DNA from: Streptomyces typhae
GTDB lineage: Bacteria; Actinomycetota; Actinomycetes; Streptomycetales; Streptomycetaceae
Assembly (NCBI RefSeq): GCF_009755605.1
Contig: NZ_WPNZ01000032.1
Coordinates: 46,082 to 110,081 of the forward strand
Length of the DNA: 64,000 bases
Direction: 5' to 3'
Both the position numbers and the translations under genes were made by a program. Positions 1 through 7,553 of the stretch are shown here, piece after piece. The number at the start of each line of letters is the position of its first letter. The stretch's first letter is position 1. Below the pieces are notes generated by a model that searched no databases, was not told where the DNA came from, and saw only the letters and a list, made by a program, of their open reading frames with translations.

Positions 1-365
1 TGGCCGTGCCGTGTGAGGTGGCCCCTGCGCTGGTCACGGACGTACATGTAGCCGCCCCTCGAACTCGTCAGGTTGTCCGCCGAGGACGCGAAGACGATGT
101 GGCGGCCGTTGGGTGTGATCGAGGCGTGGGTGGAGTGGTCGTTGGCCTGCGTCCCGTCGTTCGCGACGCTGACCCTCTCGACACTGGTTGCGCGGTGGCC
201 CGCGATGCCGGTGGTGGCCGTGTGCCTGGCCCCGGGCTCGGCCGAGGCTGCGGGCTCGGCCGAGGCGGATCCGGGGAGCACCGCGGTGACCGCGCAGACG
301 GCGACCGCGGCGCCCAGGACGGCGCGCACACGTCTAGTGGTAATCCAGTTCGTTCTTCTCCTCAT
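1..365 (-). CDS. Secreted TolB/PD40-type beta-propeller protein, N-terminal part
   Basis: The open frame runs off the left edge of the window, so only the first 121 residues are seen. The ATG at 365 follows a GGGGGGAAG ribosome site. Residues 1-36 are a Sec signal peptide: an RRR start, then a hydrophobic run ending in the likely cleavage site SASA-EP. The mature part contains ERVSVANDGTQAND and SITPNGRHIVFASSADNL, which match the S-x-x-P-x-G-x-x-[IV]-x-F-x-S pattern of PD40/TolB propeller blades. Streptomyces secretes many such calcium-binding or cell-wall-associated propellers. The remaining blades and any enzymatic domain lie outside the window, so no specific role can be given. Confidence 0.7.
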   Translation of the reverse strand, partial: MRRRTNWITTRRVRAVLGAAVAVCAVTAVLPGSASAEPAASAEPGARHTATTGIAGHRATSVERVSVANDGTQANDHSTHASITPNGRHIVFASSADNLTSSRGGYMYVRDQRRGHLTRHG

Positions 366-542
366 CTTCCCCCCAAACAGGATGCGATCTCTCCTTGGAT
401 TCTTCACTGGAGGTCCACAAGCATGGAACTGCGGCGGTGCCGTGGGGTCAATGCGCTACATGACGCGCAAGACACGGTTCCGGTCATGTGGCCGCGTGGC
501 TGTGTGGGTGTGCAGTCACCCCCCACGGCCCCACGGCCATGC

Positions 543-574
543 GGCCCTGCGGTCCTGCGGTCCTGCGGTCCTGC
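543..574. repeat. 8-bp tandem repeat, four copies
   Basis: The unit ggtcctgc is repeated about four times (first copy ggccctgc) in the intergenic space between the propeller gene and the small membrane protein gene. No gene was supported between 366 and 651. Confidence 0.7.
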
Positions 575-651
575 GGCTATGTGCAGCGCTCCCCTGCACG
601 GCGGCGGCGCCGCAGGCGCGACGCCGACTGGACGACTGTGCAGCTAGCGGC

Positions 652-936
652 TCACTGTGACCGGGTGTGCCGGGCGGCGAGAGCCAGCTCGCAGCGGCCC
701 TCCGCATCCGCACACGAACGCCGCAGCCGACCGTTCGAGATGGTCTGAAGCAGCCCGATCGTCCAGCACATGGGGCACCCACGCAATGCGAGCAGCCCCA
801 GGGGCGCCAGCAGGAGACCGGCCGGTCCGACTGCGGGCACGAGCAGGATGGAACCGGCCAACGCGCCGAACCCCAGCGCACCGCGCACCAGGTGCCGGGG
901 TAGGGAAGCGCTGGCGAAGCTGTGCCGGTCAGTCAT
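652..936 (-). CDS. Small membrane protein with CPMC motif, coupled to ECF sigma factor
   Basis: A 94-residue protein with two hydrophobic helices at about residues 17-36 and 40-66, separated by a Gly/Pro turn. Just inside the second is RGCPMCWTIGLL, a Cys-x-x-Cys pair at the membrane surface. The tail is charged and holds one further Cys. Its ATG at 934-936 overlaps the 3' end of the sigma factor gene (TGA at 929-931), so it is probably translated by coupling and made together with the sigma factor. It is not a recognisable zinc-binding anti-sigma factor (no HxxxCxxC), but its position and its CxxC pair would suit a redox or membrane partner of the sigma factor. Function unknown. Confidence 0.75.
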   Translation of the reverse strand: MTDRHSFASASLPRHLVRGALGFGALAGSILLVPAVGPAGLLLAPLGLLALRGCPMCWTIGLLQTISNGRLRRSCADAEGRCELALAARHTRSQ

Positions 937-1489
937 GGCCGACTCCCGCCAGCGGATCAGATGCTGTCCGCAATTCCTGACGGACCGCCGCGCGAGCGCG
1001 ATGCAGTCTGGATTTCATCGCGGCGGTGCTGAGGCCGAGCGAAGCGGCGACCATCCGTCCGCTGTAGCCCTGGATGTCCCGCAGGATCAGCACACGCCGT
1101 TGGTCGGCGGGCAGAGCGACGATCGCCGCCGCCACCCGTTCCGCTTCAAGGCGTTGCAGCACCTCGTCCTCGAACGACGGCACGACGGTGTCGGGGACCG
1201 GACCATGGCTGCGCAGCGCCAGTCGCGCCCGCCGCAAGCACTCGTTGCGGACGATGCGAAACATCCACGAAGCCAGCGCGCCGGAGGCCCGTAGCATCCC
1301 GATCTTGCGGTACAGAATGATCAGCGCTTCCTGTGCGGCGTCCTCGGCGTCCTGAGGAGTGGCACACAACGAGTACGCGAACCGCTGCACATGCGGGTGC
1401 GAGCCGGCCACCAGAGCGGCCGTGGCATCGACGTCGCCCTCCTGCGCCGCAGCGATCAGCTGTTCACCGGGCCATGTGTGGTCAGCCAC
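929..1489 (-). CDS. ECF-type RNA polymerase sigma factor
   Basis: A 186-residue sigma-70 family protein of the extracytoplasmic-function type. Region 2 includes FAYSLCATPQDAEDAAQEAL, with the usual D-A-E-D-x-x-Q-E core, followed by the -10 recognition helix region (SWMFRIVRNECLRRAR). Region 4 near the C-terminus has LPADQRRVLILRDIQGYSG and the HTH LGLSTAAMKSRLHRARAAVR. The GTG at 1489 was chosen because it follows a GGGGG stretch and gives the normal ECF length; upstream in-frame sequence up to 1564 looks non-coding. The gene overlaps the following membrane protein gene by 8 bp. No anti-sigma gene of the usual kind is adjacent, and the regulon cannot be read from the sequence. Confidence 0.9.
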   Translation of the reverse strand: MADHTWPGEQLIAAAQEGDVDATAALVAGSHPHVQRFAYSLCATPQDAEDAAQEALIILYRKIGMLRASGALASWMFRIVRNECLRRARLALRSHGPVPDTVVPSFEDEVLQRLEAERVAAAIVALPADQRRVLILRDIQGYSGRMVAASLGLSTAAMKSRLHRARAAVRQELRTASDPLAGVGHD

Positions 1490-1693
1490 GCGAGCGCCCC
1501 CGCTGACGACGCACGACGACAGCACACGCACAGATGAGCACAGCCCCGACGATGACGGCACCAACGATCACAACAAACCTCCGGTTCCTGTGCCGACGCT
1601 GTTGTCCGCACATGTTAGAGAGGCACGAGCACCGCCAAAGGATTCACCCTGCGGCATGATCGGGCGGGGCGCACCGCCTGCCCGCGCCCGCCC

Positions 1694-1966
1694 TCAGCGG
1701 GCGCGCCGGATGCGGATCGGGCCCCGGGCCTCCGTCGGCTCCACCGGCTGGCCGCCCTGGGTGATCTCCACCTCGCCCGCGGCAACCAGGCGCCGGGCCG
1801 CGCGGCGGGCCGGCTCCATCAGCGCGCGCCAGCCGTCGTCGTTCCCCGCGTACACGGCACGCGCGGCGTCGGAGGGGCAGATCGTGGCAGCCGGGTCACG
1901 GGCCTCCAGCAATTCCAGGATGGCCCGCTCCAGGCGCCGGTCCGTCTGCTGTTCTCTGTCCGTCAC
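1694..1966 (-). CDS. DUF3253 domain protein
   Basis: A 90-residue protein that is almost entirely one DUF3253-like winged-helix module: LERAILELLEARDPAATICP, then SDAARAV, WRALMEPARRAARRLVAAGE and a terminal stretch in which GPIRIRRAR fits the family ending. The family pattern ILxLLxxRxxxxTICPSEVAR is known from small, often cytosolic proteins of unknown biochemical role and probable nucleic-acid binding. The GTG at 1966 gives the domain a short N-terminal leader; a longer in-frame extension to 2236 would run through the promoter and start of the divergent LysR gene and is unlikely. No strong ribosome site is visible, so the start is uncertain. Confidence 0.75.
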   Translation of the reverse strand: MTDREQQTDRRLERAILELLEARDPAATICPSDAARAVYAGNDDGWRALMEPARRAARRLVAAGEVEITQGGQPVEPTEARGPIRIRRAR

Positions 1967-2120
1967 CGCACCAGTGTCACACCAGCGGTCTTCAGACGTG
2001 CGGCAACCAGCGGCCTCGGGGAAGAAGTCGATGGCCGAGCGCCCGGCACGAAAGGCGGCCCGCCGCTTGCCGCACACCTGGTCAGCGCCCGGCACAAGGT
2101 TCCATACTTTTGTCGTGGAC

Positions 2121-3092
2121 ATGGAAGAGCGACACTTGCGGTGCCTGGAGGCGGTGGCGGCGACCGGCAGCCTGAACAAGGCCGCACGCCTGCTCGGGCT
2201 CTCCCAGCCCGCGTTGAGTGCCCAGCTGCGCCGCATCGAGACCGCGGTGGGAGGCGAGGTCTTCGAGCGGAGCCCGTCCGGCGCCAGGGCGACCTCCCTC
2301 GGCGAGGTGTTGCTGCCCTACGTGCGCGAAGCTCTGCGTGGCATGGACACCCTGCACCGGGCGATCGCGGCCCATCACACGGCAGCCGTCGGCCGGTCCT
2401 TGCGGCTGGGGGTGCGTACGACACCGCTGGCGCTGCTGCTGTACGAGGTGGCCGCCGACCTCGTCGGCGAGGTTGCCGAGCTGGTCGTCCTCGACCGCTC
2501 GGTCGAGGCCGTCGCCGCACTGGTGCGCGGGGATGTCGACCTGGTGCTGCACACGGACTTCCCCGGGCGGCCGATCACTGCGGCCTCAGGGGTACGGATG
2601 TCCTCGGTCGGAACAGAGCCTCTCTTCGTCGGCTTGCCCGACGACCACCCGCTTGCCGCCCGCGCTGAGATCGACTTGGCGGACCTTGCCGCGGAGACCT
2701 GGCTCCTGGCCGTCAACGGCGACGACGAGTTCGACCGGCATCTGATGGAGCAGCGCCGCCTGGCCGGTCACAGCACCATGGTGGTCCGAGCCGTCGAACC
2801 CTTGCTGCTGGTGCAGTTGATGCGACGCGGCGGCCCTGTGGTGTCAGCCATGAACGCCCTGAGCAGCGGCATGGTGATCCCCGGCGTAGTGCGTGAGCTG
2901 CGGGGCAGCCCGGTGCGGACGCGGCATGTGCTGTTGTGGCGCGAGAACGGGGGCCCGGTCGACGAGAAGCTCGCCGGTCGGCTGCGCTCCGGGCTCCTGG
3001 ACGCGTACCGATCGGCTCTGTCACACAGTGGGCGAGTGCCGGGGTGGTGGGAGCGCAACCCCGGTTGGCTGGGTTCGACGCCGCGGCGATGA
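2121..3092 (+). CDS. LysR-family transcriptional regulator
   Basis: A 323-residue LTTR. The N-terminal winged HTH is clear: MEERHLRCLEAVAATGSLNK, AARLLGLSQPALSAQLRRIE and FERSPSGARATSLGE. It is followed by the long linker helix and a two-lobe effector domain (LRLGVRTTPLALL, DVDLVLHTDF, EPLFVGLPDDHPLA). The ATG at 2121 gives the standard N-terminus; an in-frame GTG at 2115 adds two residues. It is divergent from the DUF3253 gene, about 150 bp apart, which makes that gene a possible target. The C-terminus (VPGWWERNPGWLGSTPRR) resembles that of the convergent LysR at 3259-4338 (AYRAWLTAHPDWRTVPS), suggesting both belong to one LTTR subgroup. Ligand unknown. Confidence 0.9.
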   Translation: MEERHLRCLEAVAATGSLNKAARLLGLSQPALSAQLRRIETAVGGEVFERSPSGARATSLGEVLLPYVREALRGMDTLHRAIAAHHTAAVGRSLRLGVRTTPLALLLYEVAADLVGEVAELVVLDRSVEAVAALVRGDVDLVLHTDFPGRPITAASGVRMSSVGTEPLFVGLPDDHPLAARAEIDLADLAAETWLLAVNGDDEFDRHLMEQRRLAGHSTMVVRAVEPLLLVQLMRRGGPVVSAMNALSSGMVIPGVVRELRGSPVRTRHVLLWRENGGPVDEKLAGRLRSGLLDAYRSALSHSGRVPGWWERNPGWLGSTPRR

Positions 3093-3168
3093 CCGTGCCC
3101 GCGACGGCGACCGATCCGTCGAGCCGCCGCGCTGCCGATCCGCCGAGCCACCAGTCCAGCGAGCCGGC

Positions 3169-3218
3169 CGAGCCCTCGGACCAACCAGCCAGCCGAGCCC
3201 CCGGACCAACCAGCGACC
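3169..3218. repeat. 25-bp direct repeat, two copies, between convergent LysR genes
   Basis: Two adjacent copies of a unit beginning cgagccctcggaccaaccag lie in the 166-bp space between the convergent ends of two LysR genes, with a few mismatches. No conventional terminator hairpin was found here. Confidence 0.6.
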
Positions 3219-3258
3219 GCACCACGAGGCGTCGAGCCGCCGCCCCCGCCACCACCCC

Positions 3259-4338
3259 TCAGGCACGAGGCCGATGCGTCACCGTCGGAGCCGAAGGAAC
3301 AGTGCGCCAGTCGGGATGCGCGGTCAGCCACGCCCGGTAGGCGGGGGTGCTCTCGACGATGTCGCGCTGAGCGTGCACGAGACGGCCCCACAGACTGCGC
3401 ACCCACTCCTCGGACAACGGCCCGTCCGGCCTCCAGTACAACGCTGTGGTCATGGCGAGAGGTTCACCCCGCAGCGGCCGCAGCACCACGCCGGGGACGT
3501 CACGGATACCCGGCATCACGGGCAGCACCGCACGTCTCTCCCGTACGAGCGCCAAGGCCGAAGCACCGTCGGCGACGCTGAGCGCGAGGGTGTGCCCGGA
3601 CGCTCGGCCCGCAGCGGTGAGGTGCGCCCCCAGGTCGTCAGGACCCGGCGGCAGACACCACCGCTCCCCCGCCAGGTCGGCCAGCCGGACCTCCTGCCAC
3701 GAGGCCAGCGGGTGGTTCGCCGACAGGGCTGCGAACAGCGGCTCCACGGCGACGACCGCCCCGCACAGCGCCCCCCTCGTCTCGCCACGCGGCGCCCCTC
3801 TCCTCTCCACGCCATGTGCGTCGCTCGCCTCCCCACGCGGCGCCCCGCCTCCGCCCACTCCCACCGGCACGGGATCAACCCCGGGCGGATGGAAGTGGGT
3901 CACCAGTGCGGCCTCGGTCCGTCCCTCGGCCAGGGCCCGCAGATGGCCTTCCGTACCGGCGGCCACGGTGATCTGCACGTCCGTACCGGCGACCAGGGGC
4001 ACCGCCACGGACAGCTGGGCCACCAGCAGTCCGGGCGCGCACCCCATGCGCACCACCGCGGGCCAGGCGTCCTCCCGGTGCCGGGTGCACGCGGCGGCCA
4101 TCCGTTCCACGGCGTCCAGCACGGTGCGCGCGTGCTCGATGACCACCGTCCCCAGCTCCGTGGGCTCCGCGCCCCGGGAACCACGCTGGAACAACAGGCC
4201 GCCCGCACCGCGTTCGGCCTGGGCCAACGACTGGGTGACGGACGGTTGGGCCAGGCCGAGTTCTCGTGCCGCGGCCGACAGGCTGCCCCGGTCGGCGATC
4301 GCCCTGACCACGCGCAGCTGCCTCAACTCCAGGCCCAT
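3259..4338 (-). CDS. LysR-family transcriptional regulator with Gly/Arg-rich insert
   Basis: A 359-residue LTTR, about 50 residues longer than the family norm. The DNA-binding part is standard: MGLELRQLRVVRAIADRGSL, SAAARELGLAQPSVTQSLAQ and FQRGSRGAEPTELG. Within the effector domain, at about residues 160-190, there is a low-complexity insert holding two copies of RGAPRGE-like sequence (GGAPRGE and RGAPRGE); at DNA level it is a duplicated ccacgcggcgcccc motif near 3788-3850. The fold resumes with VVAVEPLFAALSANHPLAS. The insert falls in a surface loop and probably arose by repeat slippage. The regulator sits 122 bp upstream of, and divergent from, the secreted trypsin-like protease, a plausible target. 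Ligand not predictable. Confidence 0.9.
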   Translation of the reverse strand: MGLELRQLRVVRAIADRGSLSAAARELGLAQPSVTQSLAQAERGAGGLLFQRGSRGAEPTELGTVVIEHARTVLDAVERMAAACTRHREDAWPAVVRMGCAPGLLVAQLSVAVPLVAGTDVQITVAAGTEGHLRALAEGRTEAALVTHFHPPGVDPVPVGVGGGGAPRGEASDAHGVERRGAPRGETRGALCGAVVAVEPLFAALSANHPLASWQEVRLADLAGERWCLPPGPDDLGAHLTAAGRASGHTLALSVADGASALALVRERRAVLPVMPGIRDVPGVVLRPLRGEPLAMTTALYWRPDGPLSEEWVRSLWGRLVHAQRDIVESTPAYRAWLTAHPDWRTVPSAPTVTHRPRA

Positions 4339-4460
4339 AGGCGGACCTTAGAACGGATTGGGATTACCCGGGAAGACGTCGGACATCCATGGTGGATTCA
4401 CCCGACGGCCCCGGCGTCCGGCGCCGGGACCGCCCCCCACTCCCTTTCGGAGGATTCCGC

Positions 4461-5288
4461 GTGTCTCCCACATCCCTCATACGCGGCGTGCTCAGCACGC
4501 TGCTGCTCGCCACCGCGGCGATCGCCCTCCCCGCGACCGCCCAGGCAGCTCCCGCCCCCGTACCGACCGGCGCGCAGCCCATCGTGGGCGGTGGCCAGGC
4601 GAGCGAGAACTACCCGTTCATGGCCTCGCTGCAACAGCAGGGCCGCCATGGCTGCGGCGGCTCGCTGATCTCCTCGCAGTGGGTCGTCACCGCCGCCCAC
4701 TGCGTCACCGGGCGGCAGGGCGGAGTGATCCCCGCCCAGCAGCTCCAGCTGCGCATCGGCTCGGCCGACCACACCCAGGGCACCGCCGCCGCCGTCCAGC
4801 GGGTCGTCCGCCACCCCTACTACACCGGCGACGTCTCCGGCGGCAACGACATCGCCCTGCTGCAGCTGCGCACCCAGGTGCGGAACCAACCGGTCTCCAT
4901 CGCGAGCGGCTCGCCCGCCGAGGGCACGTCGACCCGGCTCCTCGGCTGGGGCCAGACCTGTCCTCAGCAGGGCTGCTCGCAGCAGCCGCCCCGCTACCTC
5001 AAGCAGCTCGACACCCGGATCAACCCCGACCGGATGTGCTCATCGGGCTTCAACCCGGCCAGTGAACTGTGCGTCTACGGCACCCCGCAGGCCACCGCCT
5101 GCTACGGGGACTCCGGCGGCCCGGCCCTGATCGGCTCGTCCGGGAGCTGGCAGCTGGTCGGCGCCACGAGCCGCGCCGGGCGCAACAGTTCCACCTGCGG
5201 CGACGGCAGCGCCACCATCTACACCGACGTGACCGCACACCGGCAGTGGATCAGCCAGAGCACCGGCGGAGCCGTGGCCCGTTCCTGA
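4461..5288 (+). CDS. Secreted trypsin-like serine protease (S1)
   Basis: A 275-residue extracellular endopeptidase. The GTG at 4461 follows GGAGGATT and gives a signal peptide ending ATAQA-AP. A short propeptide leads to the activation site IVGGGQASENYPFMASLQQQ. All three catalytic residues are visible: His in VVTAAHC, Asp in GGNDIALLQL and Ser in CYGDSGGPALI. The spacing and single-chain length match chymotrypsin/trypsin-fold proteases of Streptomyces. An Asp in the TACYGDSGG region, six residues before the catalytic Ser in trypsins, is replaced here by Ala/Thr-type residues (QATACYGDSGG), so trypsin-like P1 Arg/Lys specificity is not assured. Divergent from a LysR gene and followed by a terminator hairpin. 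Confidence 0.9.
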   Translation: MSPTSLIRGVLSTLLLATAAIALPATAQAAPAPVPTGAQPIVGGGQASENYPFMASLQQQGRHGCGGSLISSQWVVTAAHCVTGRQGGVIPAQQLQLRIGSADHTQGTAAAVQRVVRHPYYTGDVSGGNDIALLQLRTQVRNQPVSIASGSPAEGTSTRLLGWGQTCPQQGCSQQPPRYLKQLDTRINPDRMCSSGFNPASELCVYGTPQATACYGDSGGPALIGSSGSWQLVGATSRAGRNSSTCGDGSATIYTDVTAHRQWISQSTGGAVARS

Positions 5289-5301
5289 CCCCCCGATGAC
5301 C

Positions 5302-5332
5302 GCGGACCCTGCCGACAAGCAGCAGGGTCCGC
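5302..5332 (+). terminator. Hairpin terminator after the S1 protease
   Basis: A perfect 11-bp stem (GCGGACCCTGC / GCAGGGTCCGC) with a 9-nt loop lies 14 bp after the protease stop. There is no U tract, as is usual for actinobacterial terminators. Confidence 0.75.
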
Positions 5333-5527
5333 AGCCTCGGGCCCCGGCTGGGAGAGAAGGGCGATCCTCTTCCGACCCGGCCTCGTGCCGCTCGCGTCCG
5401 TGGGGGGCGGGGCGGCACAAAGGCGGCGGGGAGGCGGCCTACCGGTGCGGCCCTCCAGGGATGGCGGCACGTCGGCCGCTTCCTCGCCGTCCACCCGGCG
5501 CAGGACGGCCGGCCGACCGGGCAGGCC

Positions 5528-7429
5528 TTAGTCGGCCAGCGCGTCCACGGCGTCCTTGACCCTGACCGTGAGTTCGGTGATCTGGTTGTAGATGGAGCGG
5601 CGCTCCGCCATCAGGGCGCGGATCTTGTGCTCCGCGTGGTCGACGACGGCCGGGTCCTCCCTGTGGAAGAGCTCCCCGATCTTGGGCCGCGACAGGTCCG
5701 TCAGCTCGCAGCACAGGTACATGGCGATCTGTCGTGCGGTCACCAGGGCGCGGCTGCGGTTCCTCGACCGCAGTTCGCCCAGCTCCATGCCGAAGTGGTC
5801 GGCCGTCGCGGTGGCGATCAGCTCACCCACTCGTTCTCCCCGTGACGGCCCGCGGTCGGGCACCAGGTCCTTGAGGACGGTCGCCGCCAGATCCAGGTCC
5901 ACCGGAGCCCGGTTCAGGCGGGCGTACGCCGTCACACGGTTCAGTGCGCCTTCCAGCTCCCGGATGTTGCGGGAGGTGTGGGCGGCGATGAACTCCAGCG
6001 CCTCCGGATCCACCGTGAGCTGCTTCTCGCGCACCCTTCTGCTCAGCAGGGCGAAGCGCGTCTCCAGCTCGGGCGGCTGGATGTGGGTGACGACGCCCCA
6101 CTCGAACCGGCTGCGCAGCCGGTCGCCGAGGTACGGCAGCTGCTTGGGCGGCCGGTCGGAGGACAAGACGATCTGTCTGCCCGCTTCCTGGAGGATGTTG
6201 AACGTGCGCAGCAGCTCATCCAGGGCCGCCCTGTCGTCCCTCAGGAACTGGACGTCGTCGACCAGCAGGATGTCCACGTCCAGGATGGCCCGGCGGAAGT
6301 CCTCGGAGCGGACGTAGCGCACGCGGATGTTCGGGTGCAGCCGGCGGGCGTGGTGACCGATGGCGTGCAGCAGATGGGTCTTGCCGATTCCCGAAGCCCC
6401 GTAGAGGAACAGCGGGTTGTACGTCTTGCCTGGACTTTCCGCGACGGCTTCCGCGGCCGCGTGCGCGAACCGGTTCGACTCGCCCACTATCAGGGTGTCG
6501 AAGATGTGGGCCGGATGCAGGTCCTTCGGAGCCGCGTGCGGGTCCTTCGGAGGAGATGCCCGCGTCTGTGTGCTGGAGTGTCCGACCCATGCCGGGCGCG
6601 GCGGGCGGCCGGTCTGACGGCCAGTCTGGCGGCCGGTCTGCCGCCCGGTCTGGCGGCCGGGTACGAGGAACTCGTTCAAGGGGTCGTCGCCGTGGTCGCC
6701 CACGGAGTCGCCGTCCTCGCCCAGGGAGTCGACGTATCCGTCCCCTGCCTGGTCGGGGCCGACGTCCTCGCGGCCCTGCTGCTCCTCGACCGTGATCAGC
6801 TCGCGCTCCAGTTCCTCGCAACGCCGCTCCGCCTCCATACGCCGCGCGTGGGCGTCCCGCAGTTCCTCGCCGAGCGCCTCCACCTGCTCGATGAGGGACA
6901 GGCGTTCACGGCGCAGCCCCGACATCTGGTCCTCGTACAGCCGCAGGGCTTTGTCCGTGTCGGCGCGCTCGCGGTCGTGGTGGGCGCGCAGCTGTCCGAT
7001 CTGCACCTCGAGGTCGGAAACGCGGTGTTGCGCGTCGACCAACGCTCCTTCGAGCGCTCGGACCAGAGCAGCCGACCGTGTGGACTGCCGGTCGGCCTCG
7101 GCCAGTTCGTCCTCGAGGACCTGCACCCGGTGCGTGGAGGAGCCGCTGCGGGCGAGCGCCTCACGATGCAGACGGCGTAACAACTCCGTGGCCTCAGGGG
7201 TGAGGGGCCGGTGCTGCTCCGCCACATCGCCGATGAGAGTGGTGACGAAATCCCAGGTCGGAACACGCGTGCCGTTGAGGAACCGCGAGATCGACCCCGC
7301 GTCCCAGCTCCGTCGGGCCGCGTACCTGCGGACGCTGAGGCCCAGCCCGTCGAAGAGACCGCGCAACGCTTCCGCCAGCGCCCGCGACTCGTCCGGCAGG
7401 TCCCCGCCCAGTGGCACCAGGCTGCCCAT
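5528..7429 (-). CDS. DnaA-like AAA+ ATPase fused to N-terminal HTH and coiled coil
   Basis: A 633-residue chimera. Residues 14-75 form an XRE-like HTH (LSVRRYAARRSWDAGSISRF, LNGTRVP). Residues about 80-218 are heptad-rich coiled coil and 219-255 are acidic. Residues 259-275 are QTGR repeats. From about 307 the protein matches DnaA domains III and IV: Walker A GASGIGKT (344-351), Walker B ILLVDDVQF (387-395), sensor 1 LSSDRPPKQL, arginine-finger segment RLRSRFEWG, sensor 2 RNIRELEGALNRV, then domain IV LVTARQIAMYL and RALMAERRSIYNQ. Compared with chromosomal DnaA, domain I (DnaB binding) is absent. About 15 residues are missing between SEDF and DILLVDD, where the initiator-specific motif lies. 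The DHTTV signature reads DPAVV. Codon 84 is TTA. The ATG at 7429 follows AGGGGGCGGG. Probably an ATP-dependent regulator rather than the initiator; function unknown. Confidence 0.85.
   Translation of the reverse strand: MGSLVPLGGDLPDESRALAEALRGLFDGLGLSVRRYAARRSWDAGSISRFLNGTRVPTWDFVTTLIGDVAEQHRPLTPEATELLRRLHREALARSGSSTHRVQVLEDELAEADRQSTRSAALVRALEGALVDAQHRVSDLEVQIGQLRAHHDRERADTDKALRLYEDQMSGLRRERLSLIEQVEALGEELRDAHARRMEAERRCEELERELITVEEQQGREDVGPDQAGDGYVDSLGEDGDSVGDHGDDPLNEFLVPGRQTGRQTGRQTGRQTGRPPRPAWVGHSSTQTRASPPKDPHAAPKDLHPAHIFDTLIVGESNRFAHAAAEAVAESPGKTYNPLFLYGASGIGKTHLLHAIGHHARRLHPNIRVRYVRSEDFRRAILDVDILLVDDVQFLRDDRAALDELLRTFNILQEAGRQIVLSSDRPPKQLPYLGDRLRSRFEWGVVTHIQPPELETRFALLSRRVREKQLTVDPEALEFIAAHTSRNIRELEGALNRVTAYARLNRAPVDLDLAATVLKDLVPDRGPSRGERVGELIATATADHFGMELGELRSRNRSRALVTARQIAMYLCCELTDLSRPKIGELFHREDPAVVDHAEHKIRALMAERRSIYNQITELTVRVKDAVDALAD
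6609..6656. repeat. 12-bp in-frame repeat encoding QTGR units
   Basis: Four tandem 12-bp units, on the minus strand encoding (R)QTG repeats, form the flexible linker between the coiled coil and the AAA+ domain of the DnaA-like protein. The length is a multiple of three, so copy changes keep the frame. Confidence 0.85.
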
Positions 7430-7553
7430 ACCCGCCCCCTGTTCTTCTTCCGTGCTCGGTGTTGCAAGACGTGGCAACTGTGCCGCCTGGCGCAACACCC
7501 CGCACCCGCAACAGCCTGATCTCGCCCCATCGAGAGATCAGAAAGGCTGAGCC

